Below are positions 11,501-19,297 of a stretch of 64,000 nt of DNA, piece by piece. Within the stretch, counting starts at the first letter, position 1. Each line of letters begins with the position of its first letter. This stretch comes from Gracilaria domingensis (Eukaryota; Rhodophyta; Florideophyceae; Gracilariales; Gracilariaceae). The notes below the pieces were generated by a model. The model was not told where the DNA came from. It saw only the letters and a program-made list of their open reading frames with translations, and ran no database searches. The position numbers were made by a program, and so were the translations under genes. The DNA lies in contig VCMS01000002.1 in NCBI GenBank assembly GCA_022539475.1, positions 88,672 through 152,671 on the forward strand, read 5' to 3'.

Positions 11501-14500
11501 AGGAAACGGGTTCTCTTATAGCAAGTGAGGAATCGAGTATGTATCAAGTAGTTGCTGTGACTACTTCAAGGGAAACAGGTCCCCCTCTCAAGCGGGCAAA
11601 GCGTATGATCCCTAAAACTGTTGTTCCACCAGCATTCATTCGACCAAAGAAATCAATGGAAGAATCGCTGACACGCAAATTCTCGCCGGCTATGCACGAC
11701 CAGAAAGGATTTCGGTCACCAGCTTACCCCGATAGGAAAGGGCGAGAGCAAGCAAAGCAAAAAAGAAACGGACGGCGAACGCAATCAATTCGCTCTATAG
11801 ATGACAGCCACACCAAGCGGGTCTCGCTAATTTCAAAGCCCAAGCTATTGATTTCTCCGGGTAGCTTCCCAAACATCACCATGTTCTTATCATTCAAGAA
11901 GGTTGAAATGCAGTACATGCGCGGAAGATATGTGTCGATCAAAGATCGACATGATGCAAGTAGGAAAACGGTAAGAGATGCAGGTGTAATCCTTCTAGTG
12001 AACCAGCCAAGGTTGACACTAATGTCTTCAGCAAACGGTATGTGCTCTATTGTACTGACCGCTTCATCTTCCGATCTTCGGTCTTCGAATGACCCGAAGT
12101 GCACCATGGCCGGAGCAATCTCCCGGTTTGGGGTGACCATAAGTATCGCTCAAGATATGTTTCCCCGAAGCCCTCCCAAGCTTATTTTGTCTGCTCGCAT
12201 CTCCGAGTTCGTCGCTACCTTGGAGGCACGTGATTTGCAATCAGTCCTCAAGTTTCGAGAAGAATTCAAAGAAGACCTTAAAGGCGTTCTTACGGCATTC
12301 ATGTCAACCAAAGATTCTATATCCGAAATGGCCCGAGCTACGAGGCTAATGTCATCTTCTCTAGGGCGAAGAGCTCTGTTTTCGACTGTTGCAATTGACT
12401 TGCTCTTTGAAGATTCTAAAGTAATTCTGAAGGGTTTCCATCCACAAGACACGTCAATGAGCATCACCTACCTTTTGGACGGACTTTTCTTCTCAGCAGT
12501 AGCGTCTGAAGCGGACAGTGCAGCTCTAACGCTCGGTTTACGGCTATATGGGCATGGTCTATGTTTGGCTGCGCCTGCTTGGGGCTCTGCCGAAGTTCTG
12601 CGATTTCCTAGTTTGGATGCCCGCGGGGTTCAGTGGGTGGAATCAATAGGTGTCCCGACTTTATTGAAAGTTACCGCAGAACCTCTGACAAACTCAACCT
12701 CAGTTCAGGGACTCCGCCATATTCTGTTCACAGTATCAGGATTGATGGCGTTTCAGAACTTACCTGCAACCCCTGGTGATTCTCGTCTTCACGACAGCAC
12801 TCGTCTAGGAAATCCAGATCCTGACCTGCCTTACCGAGAAGACCCCGATCCCGTGCCGGGTACCCCCCTGACCCGCTCTTTCGCTGCTTGGGAAAGAACG
12901 AAAGGAGTTCGTATGGAGTTGTCCATCCGACCCATGTCTCTGAGCCTGGTAAGCGGTCCGGTTGTGGCATTGTTTCATTTGCAAGCGGTGACCGGTACGT
13001 TCGAATGGAATAAGCTGGTAGAGAAAGGTGTCCAACTTCAAACTGCGATCAATATCCCAAGAATTTCGCTTTCGTTTATGCGCATGCCATCCGCAGACTT
13101 TTCTGTACAAGAAATCAAACCTGAAGATGATAGAACAAGTTTGTCTGTTGCGTTAGAGAGATCTCGCGTGGATGTGCTGAAGTCTCAGGAAGACCTTCAA
13201 CATACATTCATATTTCGCGTAGAGGTCCACGGCGTGTCGGGAAAGCTCCACCCATGGCGACTTTTACGAGACGCTGCTGCTTGGGCTGATGAACAAGAGT
13301 TTGTTTCTGATCTACAGTCCATGAACTACAATACTCTGTCTTCTAATCGTCAGCGTCTCCCCAAACCTGTGGGCACAACCAAACAAACCGAGCATCGCGT
13401 GATTCTCGTGGGATTTAATGTTCAACGTTTCAAACTAGCGGTTCCACTCCTAAGCTCAGAGGAGTACTCTTCATCGAGATTGGCACTCAGTGCGACAAAT
13501 CTACATTTGTTTGCTCGGCAAAGATTCGAAAACCCCGATATCTCTGTTAGAAATGTCATAGAAGTGAAGTCTAACTTTATAGGCATCTTCTGGGAAAGTT
13601 CATCGTTGCTAAGTTCACATCATGCCCGTATTGTTTTGGCAATCAATCATAATTCGCAAGAAGGATTGTCTCTGTTCGGACCAACATCAGTCGTGATAGT
13701 TCCAGGAACATGGATGATTCACCCGAGGAAAGATTTCATCATGGCTATAAACGAAGCAAAGAACGTCAAGGAGTACAAACACTTTTCAGAGAAAACAAAG
13801 GAAATGATTTCCCGCCCGGATGCGTCTAGACCGGGCAGTAGTGTGGCGGGTGATTCTACTTCTAATCCAACTGAAAAACAAGATCGTTTGCTCGTAGAGA
13901 GCCTGAGATTCAAGATAACGAGAACAAGCGGGTTTATCGAAGGTCTCGGAGATGCAGAAGACGGACTCTATGCGAAACAGACAGGGTCCGTAGCTACTGA
14001 TCTTGTGGCAAAGTTAAGTATACCGGCTTTTAGTATAGCCATTGCAAGGGATGTGAATCACGATTTTGACCTTATAGACGTAGACTTCTCTGGAAGGGAA
14101 GGAGAATTTCCTCAAAAATGTCTACAGCGTGTTTCGAATCTGTTCACTGAGTTGTTTGGGGCTGATGCTGGGGAACAAGAACTGACACAGGATCACTTGT
14201 ATTTTAAGGAGTCTCCAAACCGAGTGCCAGGACGGAAAGTTTCTCGAGAAGTTAGCTTGTTAGTTCGTTTTGGAGAGTCTTTATATCGAGCGCAGGAAGA
14301 AGCCAACATGTCATTTGAGTCGAAGTTCGGCTTTTTCGCAGGAAAACACTCAGCCATTTTGTTGTCAGTAGCAACAGCACCTGTTTTTGGAGAGGAAGAA
14401 ACTCACACAACAGTTTACACTGGTATATCCCCGGATTTGAAGCTTGAAATCACCCCTCTTCTTGAGGGTGCCACTCCTCAGAGTTTGCGGTTATCGACGG

Positions 14501-16233
14501 CGAGGATGTTGCATGGCATAAGCCCATGTTTCGCACCACATTCACTTTTCCATGTATCTCGTGTTACCGCATTGATGGAAGTGAAGACTGTGCTGTTGGC
14601 TGAAAGACGTCATCGGCTGCAACTACCAAAAATATCTGCAACTGGAGCTGCGGAAGCTTCAAATTCAATTCTACCGGTGTTCGAGAGTTCTGAGAGAAAT
14701 GCCCTCGTCGTGCTTGGCAGAACAAAACAAAAGGGTAGTACAAGAGCTGGAGAGGGAGCTACTCAACCTGCAATAATCAAATCAACGTCGATAATACCAG
14801 ACCGTGACGTAACAGATAATACGATGTCTGCTGAGCCCTCCACAGGTTCAGAGATCAAAGTAGAACCGGTCATTCGACTACAACTGAAGTTCGATTCCAC
14901 ACCAAATGCAAAGGTCAGTCAGATGGATGTTTTCGTCTACCGTCTCCTCTTCGGTACTAACCGCTCAAGGACCTCGGCAAGCGTGCCAGCTCCCTCTATT
15001 GGATCGTATGCTATACTTCATCAGGGGCTGGTTAGGGCGAAGTGGGACTTCTTAAGTTGTAATCTGTCGCTCAGAGAGAATATGCTGTACAGCATACGAT
15101 CCATGGAAGATTCACCACGTCGTAACTGGACTTGCGTTGGGAACATATTGAACCATTTGAAGTTTGATGTCCTGAGATATGATACTCATACTTTGCGGCT
15201 GAGTATTGATGCATTGGCGATGAGTTGTTACGCTCTGCCGTATGTTGTTGTTTTCGAAAGCACTGACATAAGAACGGATGTCTCACATACTCTGCTTCAG
15301 GCTATTGCGAGGCTTATGAGTCTTGTTAAGAAGCTCAAAAATGAAGTTAAGCTTCTATCTGGGAGAGACATCGCCAAAGGATCCAAGCCAGTGGGACACA
15401 AAGAGCCCACGATACGAGACAATCTAATTTCTGCACGTAGTGATCGTGAAGAGAGTTTGTCCGACGCACGAGAAGAAGGGCAAACGGAAGTCAGTGCAAA
15501 CCTGTCCTCTGAAGCTTTTGCTCACGTTCTTCGAATGAGCAGCGAAACTCTCCTTCTGCCGACCGGGACCAGTGTTAGTATGAAGGGAAGAAGTTTGGTG
15601 TTGGTCATGAGGGGTTATCAATTTGACGAACGTCGCCACAACGCAACAGTTTCTCTATCGGGGTATGATTTGCGACACAGGCATTTGGTCGTGGCGGATG
15701 AGTCTATTAGGACATTGAAAGAGAAAAAGCTGGAATTCAACTTTGATATCATGAAGCTTTCTTACAAGGACGAGGAACGACAGATTATCAGTGATTTATG
15801 CAAAGTTCCTGATCCAGCTCTTGTTCTTCGTGTGCGGGACGATTCGCAATCGCTAGAGGTAGACTTGCAAGGCAATCTGGACATTAAGCTCGGTTCAGGG
15901 TTCTACAACTGGAGACACTTCAGAGATCTTGCTGTTCTTACTCTCTATGGCATAGACGTCGTCCCTAATGCCCAGGAATCTGCAGGCCGAAGTGATGGGG
16001 CATCACCAGCTCGTGATGATGACCACTGGAATGGGAGAACTCCTCAACTGACAGTCAACTTGAACCCAAGAATTGATGTAATAGGAGATTTCACATCTGA
16101 CGTCTTGCACAGGATGAAGGACAGGCTCGGAAATGGAGAAGACATACCAGGATATATGTACCATCACATGGTTCTGCCTTTAGAGGCATTGGCGGAGCTG
16201 GTCTGTGGTTCGCTGGTTAGACAGAGATTGTGA
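5554..16233 (+). CDS. Giant bridge-like lipid transfer protein (BLTP1/Csf1 family)
   Basis: An uninterrupted 3559-residue open frame. The N-terminus has one strongly hydrophobic segment (residues 15-40), then the family signature at about 49-104: NRAFGDD, an IYIYPLAGRA block and paired tryptophans (RWWRKS). Fungal Csf1 and animal BLTP1 (Tweek/KIAA1109) start the same way: an ER-anchored transmembrane helix feeding a long hydrophobic groove that moves phospholipids between membranes, supporting GPI-anchor synthesis among other processes. Yeast Csf1 is about 2950 residues and human BLTP1 about 5000, so the length fits. A Ser/Arg-rich, probably disordered insert lies near residues 1830-2070. No C-terminal membrane segment is obvious. 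The ATG at 5554 is preceded by an in-frame stop at 5536. The assignment rests on the N-terminal signature and overall architecture; the middle is too divergent to judge by eye. Confidence 0.85.
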   Translation: MDAGQASMSAQDASLFPFILFVLAFVLWIVVVVLVVPRLLGRAVSFFTNRAFGDDLRLVIHSIYIYPLAGRAVAHSVQYTVPNGTIDVEQLVLQIRWWRKSPVVDFNQLLTVDQPATLDRFAHAQQELQKENTAFFLKRPLYRLRRCWRRAAAAADVNDSTEPSALISIHCIGLRTRMVNYQSNYNLLRRVTELARNASRRASFVNNSVRSRDVCNAASESAGPAMSSPSSVYDKLPSSSRSSFSSVQSVDEKPLIEHLLELTSFRITHGAFYFCDMGESPLVRLSVKSAKLRYMYGAPSCPVDKCRKRIRMRMSGLRLSVADKASVKNVIRVTSEDNSIADSDSEDANYQDESNTNRMIRRVLSRGYRGISEPIFEAQAKNESRSGSTNRRNQRPGLKAHFMHPKTWSLNRKSHRSRSLPCSDVLNAETAIIDYVFDEPGVEHVSRRGTSSRKRSGRTEENFGVRDDSNTNPPPVCRVSIVLRGTSFSYDVQAIADIERVLERLQPPFYDLVPVAKRLFSREGKRAATGIQITVDATPVSADNSSSNGSRPGKPLLSIPFGAQETTWKALELLNIRTWKSPNLSNSTPGSERKKGFPIQSRLLVKASKVSLRTEIPYEYGAPQKTVVTFKDIDALVEGIVNMPIGCSKLVTLTRIVQTPQVWNDEHHVSYDILTSQTEFRFFPDTLRIFTDISTTIREHSKKPESIRYFVPYRERVNIRAEDEYSIFLTCSHDNAWNDVQNGISDQYGVVKMHGTNAELDMKQVATSSFVNDSSELHWSLSLPKVSGKLALDVSQMLTSIQKSEAKPDVADGRNTGVSYFHKSRTPSLAQRMLLQIETFVAHHNSVLPEAISETTRDVIERTFLTAGERCELSGKLVSNDGMLFLEGPKHAFLDSVNWSEMRFSASSIVVDLNPHHTTSFLNVTRNYACGGNHTISSKEQSRIEERRRPTSLRIIGAGRYPNTAECLTMGLGSGLVMSSGGTHNAADDVFEMNLEIDSLLLRIHELPHPLSPFSLAPEHVCSVVSADFGGSLRSNRLGSEMKFFPRARRKQVSIFGGYLPCSSIRTKSENTFINEDHSLPRTVLKGLRLLKRSAASPFWGSYNSELILEIDEVKGCIMDYSLKCLSGFITSAIPHPLYEDQTAIASMLSVDTIQFRVGSSDFFVLSPGSSIAARRSGQRSRNMPNRTEKSPDEHFLQKIVPKFLQAITHVSLSKGLRFVISSLATETLASRSRLLISELSLEIMIPWDDKLPPWVDEATMRAQVSHSSPLGTEPSSSLFKGIGVLRKVGECRRAELDMFMEFKPSIWSSRIAFLQEGHVTALFDKFGRRIPRWTTNNLFLKSDGRIESEPNTPSNQEWWDFISDGKEALIVKTRKKDSDRDVRLETTSVSFPAPIVFKISPSCVEVLNDMVTRMQEGLSRYKYSSENAGDGQSFSSDDGLLALWTSYEQNSRSVIPRHLLLHAPRTNTLKALETVELSVHVLPPIAVESLDADRFSNLRTDAATLILSLPRGLHFLHSALTGFDEGNHDVHDPLSGSASQPPSGFISMKTVFHTSIHSIALQCYRRGQDPAEVGIVKEITFILRDHVIAKDGPLGGNFSNPRQREKNHAVVGKVGSFSLGSGESSLSAYTSFGKSASVFLLLLRTLALNHSSLQQLEAEVLEAISTRYLGTSLASLHQKHHSEVYRLLVRERRMVSGVKNQLFKQIRTGHEENETSKEFVIDSSQYNGTNYVKSMDLAVRNVSVKISKEEMLYVNVFLCKTGSSTKSGDRIPQNRHEIVIKAAFGIVTVFMTDHIAANSLRMVSEVASFVGRATRFFPMLRSDTEQTEDYDAGSLTFVSSPSRADNYDQQSSRRRYPIEYAGLSGNNSGGLESDTFRWSPRSYRRLGHARSVPRFQVTSSGARDLGQAERQPNSVQTSTSASRRLTTSHNRPNGLHNTEADSSVQNLSPSSKNGYNANSFLTSKNDNSLVRGVTRMMRSQEKETGSLIASEESSMYQVVAVTTSRETGPPLKRAKRMIPKTVVPPAFIRPKKSMEESLTRKFSPAMHDQKGFRSPAYPDRKGREQAKQKRNGRRTQSIRSIDDSHTKRVSLISKPKLLISPGSFPNITMFLSFKKVEMQYMRGRYVSIKDRHDASRKTVRDAGVILLVNQPRLTLMSSANGMCSIVLTASSSDLRSSNDPKCTMAGAISRFGVTISIAQDMFPRSPPKLILSARISEFVATLEARDLQSVLKFREEFKEDLKGVLTAFMSTKDSISEMARATRLMSSSLGRRALFSTVAIDLLFEDSKVILKGFHPQDTSMSITYLLDGLFFSAVASEADSAALTLGLRLYGHGLCLAAPAWGSAEVLRFPSLDARGVQWVESIGVPTLLKVTAEPLTNSTSVQGLRHILFTVSGLMAFQNLPATPGDSRLHDSTRLGNPDPDLPYREDPDPVPGTPLTRSFAAWERTKGVRMELSIRPMSLSLVSGPVVALFHLQAVTGTFEWNKLVEKGVQLQTAINIPRISLSFMRMPSADFSVQEIKPEDDRTSLSVALERSRVDVLKSQEDLQHTFIFRVEVHGVSGKLHPWRLLRDAAAWADEQEFVSDLQSMNYNTLSSNRQRLPKPVGTTKQTEHRVILVGFNVQRFKLAVPLLSSEEYSSSRLALSATNLHLFARQRFENPDISVRNVIEVKSNFIGIFWESSSLLSSHHARIVLAINHNSQEGLSLFGPTSVVIVPGTWMIHPRKDFIMAINEAKNVKEYKHFSEKTKEMISRPDASRPGSSVAGDSTSNPTEKQDRLLVESLRFKITRTSGFIEGLGDAEDGLYAKQTGSVATDLVAKLSIPAFSIAIARDVNHDFDLIDVDFSGREGEFPQKCLQRVSNLFTELFGADAGEQELTQDHLYFKESPNRVPGRKVSREVSLLVRFGESLYRAQEEANMSFESKFGFFAGKHSAILLSVATAPVFGEEETHTTVYTGISPDLKLEITPLLEGATPQSLRLSTARMLHGISPCFAPHSLFHVSRVTALMEVKTVLLAERRHRLQLPKISATGAAEASNSILPVFESSERNALVVLGRTKQKGSTRAGEGATQPAIIKSTSIIPDRDVTDNTMSAEPSTGSEIKVEPVIRLQLKFDSTPNAKVSQMDVFVYRLLFGTNRSRTSASVPAPSIGSYAILHQGLVRAKWDFLSCNLSLRENMLYSIRSMEDSPRRNWTCVGNILNHLKFDVLRYDTHTLRLSIDALAMSCYALPYVVVFESTDIRTDVSHTLLQAIARLMSLVKKLKNEVKLLSGRDIAKGSKPVGHKEPTIRDNLISARSDREESLSDAREEGQTEVSANLSSEAFAHVLRMSSETLLLPTGTSVSMKGRSLVLVMRGYQFDERRHNATVSLSGYDLRHRHLVVADESIRTLKEKKLEFNFDIMKLSYKDEERQIISDLCKVPDPALVLRVRDDSQSLEVDLQGNLDIKLGSGFYNWRHFRDLAVLTLYGIDVVPNAQESAGRSDGASPARDDDHWNGRTPQLTVNLNPRIDVIGDFTSDVLHRMKDRLGNGEDIPGYMYHHMVLPLEALAELVCGSLVRQRL

Positions 16234-16582
16234 AGTAGATGTGTTTAGTCATTTGGTTCGCCGTCAGGACTTCCTCTTGTATATATGAAATCCATTTGCG
16301 TGAGTTTGTGCGCAACATATACATGGTTGTCACCTTCCTCTTCACTAAAAGACAGATATTAGGAAACGTAGATGGTTTTGCCTTCAACCCAGAACGTGAA
16401 CAGGAGGTTCCCACGCCTGCGGACAGGAATCTCGAGGTCCTATCTTGACATGGTGATACATGCATAGGCCCTCCATCCTCAAATGTATCGCAGAATCGCA
16501 TCACGAAAGGGCATCTTGCTCGTTTATGGACGGGAACTTGGGAGCACTGGACCTTCTTTGTCACAATCGGTTATTGTCGAGA
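16234..16582. other. Convergent 3' spacer
   Basis: This 349-base region lies between two genes whose 3' ends face each other (the BLTP1-like gene and GAR1). It must hold both 3' UTRs and polyadenylation signals. Small ORFs on both strands show no coding character. Confidence 0.5.
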
Positions 16583-17260
16583 TCATCGCCATCCACCTCT
16601 TCCACGTCCGTAACCCGGACTTCTCCCTCGACCTCTGCCACGCCCAGGCCCCATTCCTCTTCGCCCTCGTCCACCACCTCCACCTCTACCACCCCTTCCT
16701 CTGCCCCCACGTCCTCCCCTTCCACCTTTACTAACCCCTCCTCGTTGCGGCGGTGGATTTGTAAAGCGCGTAAGTGGCATCAATTTGTCCGGGCCCATGA
16801 AAATCTTATCGCCCGGTTTGAAGCTGGCGGCAACCACGCCATCGGTAGGTTTGACAGAGAAGTAAACTTCGTTGATCGGACCGAGTACTTCTTCTACTTT
16901 TCCAACTTGAGTCTTGTTCTCCAAATAGACTGCCGCGTTGAACTTTGGAACCTGTGCTGCTGCAGTCATCTTGTAGACCATTTCACCTTGACAGGGATGG
17001 AGAAAAGAGCCCGTCTCAATTAGAGATTCAGGAGGTCCTTCGTCATATCGGCCATTAAAACGTCCACCACCACGAAAGCCGCCTCCTCCCCGAAAGCCGC
17101 CTCCTCCTCGAAAGCCACCTCGACCGCCGCCTCGACCGCGACCTCCAAAGCCTCGACCTCCTCCAAAGCCTCGACCTCCTCCAAAGCTTCGACCTCCTCC
17201 ATAGCCTCGACCCCCCCCAAAGCTACGACCGCCACGACCCCCTTGACCCCAACCGCTCAT
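16583..17260 (-). CDS. GAR1: H/ACA snoRNP protein Gar1
   Basis: A 225-residue protein with the classic three-part layout: an N-terminal Gly/Arg/Phe-rich tail (residues 5-70), a conserved Gar1 core (about 77-165) and a C-terminal GAR tail (170-225). The core contains FLHPCQGEMV, the GKVEEVLGPINEVYFSVKP block and the GDKIFMGPDKLMPL strand, all diagnostic of Gar1. In H/ACA RNPs Gar1 binds the pseudouridine synthase Cbf5/dyskerin and aids substrate turnover in rRNA and snRNA pseudouridylation, in the nucleolus. The ATG at 17260 is the first in the frame. It is divergent from the kinase-like gene at 17857. Confidence 0.95.
   Translation of the reverse strand: MSGWGQGGRGGRSFGGGRGYGGGRSFGGGRGFGGGRGFGGRGRGGGRGGFRGGGGFRGGGGFRGGGRFNGRYDEGPPESLIETGSFLHPCQGEMVYKMTAAAQVPKFNAAVYLENKTQVGKVEEVLGPINEVYFSVKPTDGVVAASFKPGDKIFMGPDKLMPLTRFTNPPPQRGGVSKGGRGGRGGRGRGGRGGGGGRGRRGMGPGRGRGRGRSPGYGRGRGGWR
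17085..17230 (-). repeat. Coding minisatellite of the Gar1 N-terminal tail
   Basis: A run of short imperfect tandem units (plus strand: variants of CCTCCAAAGCCTCGA and similar) encodes the GGGRxFGG repeats of Gar1. It is a likely site of length variation between strains and of assembly collapse. Confidence 0.75.
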
Positions 17261-17856
17261 CCCAAGAAAATGACAGAAATCTTCTCGGCTTTAGAGCGGA
17301 TCAAGGATGTTTGAAAATGCTTTGTTGACCGTGACTTTTGTTCTTTTGCTTTCTTTCTAGAATTCTGTGATCCTCTCCGTCACAAGTTGAAACGATCCTT
17401 CTTAGACCTTGCAGCGGGTGCGAGCGGTTCGTAAACGATGTGGTTCGCAGTTGTGCATTCATAGACGGCGGTGAAGGCACATCGCTCGAAATGTATTCAA
17501 CCAATGTGGGTGCCGTCGTCTCTACGGGACGAATACCCTTGTATGTGATTGTGGACTTGCCGATTCTGCATTGCAAATCCCATGATAGGATTCCGCTCGC
17601 GACGGTGGCAGCAAAAGAGATTGCCATCAAACAAATTTGTGATCACGTATACAAATTACCGACGTAATTGTTCTACTCAGCACTCCCCGAGTTGACGAAC
17701 AACTTCATCCAAGGGCTTCGAATGGGGTATAAAGCTATCCTTCTAGCCTTCTACCGTCGTACCAGGGTATCATAAAGCTACAGTTTCGCTTGTGTGCCGC
17801 TTCTTTTCCGTTGCGCGTAATGCATTTCATGAATTTGTTCAGGCTCAACGCGGGTC
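17261..17856. promoter_or_regulatory. Divergent promoter region GAR1 / kinase-like gene
   Basis: This 596-base spacer lies between divergent genes. A TATAAA at 17728-17733 sits about 120 bases before the kinase-like ATG and could be its TATA box. A minus-strand frame of about 108 codons from an ATG at 17627 to 17301 also crosses this region; it has no recognisable features and I do not call it. Confidence 0.4.
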
Positions 17857-18879
17857 ATGGAAGATCGCACATTTGTGTACAAGAGCCCTTTTGTGGCGGG
17901 AATTCCACCTGATTTCCCGAACAAGGAAAACGTGCACGTGTTGAAGGATGCTTTCCAGCATCGTCCCGGGCCCTTTAGAAGACTGCTTCAATGCGACGAG
18001 TGGCTGTACACGCTGCTTTTAGAGTATAACGTTGACGAGAAGGATTGCGTGGAAAACTTTTTGCTGAGTAAGTTGTATCATGGACTGGAAAAGGACGAAC
18101 ACCAATTGATGTACCCAGCACTCGATGATTGCGCAAAGCCTTTCTGGAGCTTTATCTTGAAGGACTATCGACAGCGATACGTTCCAAGCGAAGACCATAA
18201 GCCGTTTCTGCTACATCCTTTTTCGGACAGAGCGTTGACCAGCATCAAGCTGCAAGTCAAAACTGTTAACGGCTCACTTCAGGTCTATGAACATGAGAGT
18301 GAGTTGGCGAACGGGCCAAATTCATTTCCCAATGTGTTCCCAAATGTAGCGACATTCTCAGAACAAGATGTTGATATATTGGACAAAGTTTCGTCAAATG
18401 CGTTTCGCGTGCGCCTCAGGCAAGTCGAATATTGCTTGAAGATGGCTTGGTGGCGAAGACATGAGAGGCTAGAGAAAGAAATTGAGGCACTTCATCAGTT
18501 GATAGGCCACCCTAACATTCTTCAACTGAAGGGGTTGTTAGTGGACGATGAGAAGCGAGTGTTGGGAATGCTCACTCCTTTCATTCATGGAAACACATTG
18601 CGAATGGTAAAGGAGTGTGGAGAGGAGCAGAAATCAAAATGGAAAGCGCAGTTGCTCGATGCGATCAACTTCGCACACAAGCTTGGTGTGGTATGAGGCG
18701 ACGCGAAGCCAGAAAACATTCTAATCGATTCTAATGATGATTTGTATCTCATTGACTTTGAGGGTGGTTATACTGATGGGTGGGTGCCCTTCGACTTATA
18801 CGACACCATAGAAGGAGACAACGTGGCTGTTCCGATGCTTTTATCGTTCATCGACTCGTTGGGCTGTTCAACCAAGTGA
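17857..18879 (+). pseudogene. Protein-kinase-like gene split by one in-frame TGA
   Basis: Codons 1-279 are open, codon 280 (18694-18696) is TGA, and the same frame continues for 60 more codons to a TGA at 18877-18879. The first part holds an N-terminal helical region (1-130) and the kinase N-lobe, with a probable beta3 lysine K195 (CLKMAW) and an alphaC-like LEKEIEALHQL segment. The sequence after the stop is exactly the missing catalytic core: GDAKPEN (catalytic Asp at codon 282, Lys284, Asn287) and a DFE triplet (300-302) replacing DFG. Fungal-type kinases of this kind usually have Val-Trp-Gly-Asp here, so the TGA most simply replaces a Trp TGG codon. Upstream ATGs at 17820 and 17829 are out of frame. 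The protein ends early in the C-lobe, so it may also be truncated at its 3' end. Alternatives are a sequencing error or readthrough. The exact kinase family is not identified. Confidence 0.65.
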
Positions 18880-19297
18880 GTGATTCTTGCCATATCCAGG
18901 CGATATATTAACGTTGGAGCGGCCTAACATGATAACGAGCAGTACGCTCTTTATTAGAACGGCACTTTTCCGGATGCCAACAGCATAGTCGATTGCAATC
19001 TGATTGCAATTGGGCTTGCCATTGCAATTAGATTGCAATCACTCGCTGTTGAAGCAATCGCTGATTGCGGTTTGTTGATTGCAATCGATTGCGCAAGCAA
19101 TCGATTGGAACCAACCCCTGAAAGGAAGCTCTGGCACTATACTGGGTCATCTAGAACTTCTTTTCACATTGACAGGAGTTTCAGAGGATTTCAGCTTTTA
19201 GATATTCGCTAAAAGTCGTTCTCCTTAATAGAGAGTTCTAAACGTGAGCAAAAGAAGTGTGTGCATAACTGCAGAGAGTGAATAAAACTTAACTTCG
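18880..19297. other. Convergent spacer with palindrome cluster
   Basis: This 418-base region lies between the 3' ends of the kinase-like gene and the secreted-protein gene. It contains the GATTGCAATC cluster listed separately. No gene is seen. Confidence 0.5.
18991..19108. repeat. Cluster of palindromic GATTGCAATC decamers
   Basis: The self-complementary decamer GATTGCAATC occurs exactly at 18991, 19031 and 19077. Near-copies occur at 19002 and 19021, and broken half-sites (GCAATC, GATTGC) fill the rest, including CGATTGCGCAAGCAATCG around 19085-19102. The cluster could be a protein-binding array or a decayed simple repeat. It lies just downstream of the kinase-like gene. Confidence 0.7.

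Noticed and set aside
16460-17023. 187-codon plus-strand ORF over GAR1
   Set aside because: It is the reverse image of the Gar1 GAR-repeat sequence, rich in Ser/Thr/Pro.
18694-18696. TGA read as a sense codon (selenocysteine or altered code)
   Set aside because: Well-defined genes here end with TGA (the BLTP1-like gene, UBE2W), so TGA is a normal stop. The family position is Trp, not Cys, and no SECIS-like element was identified.
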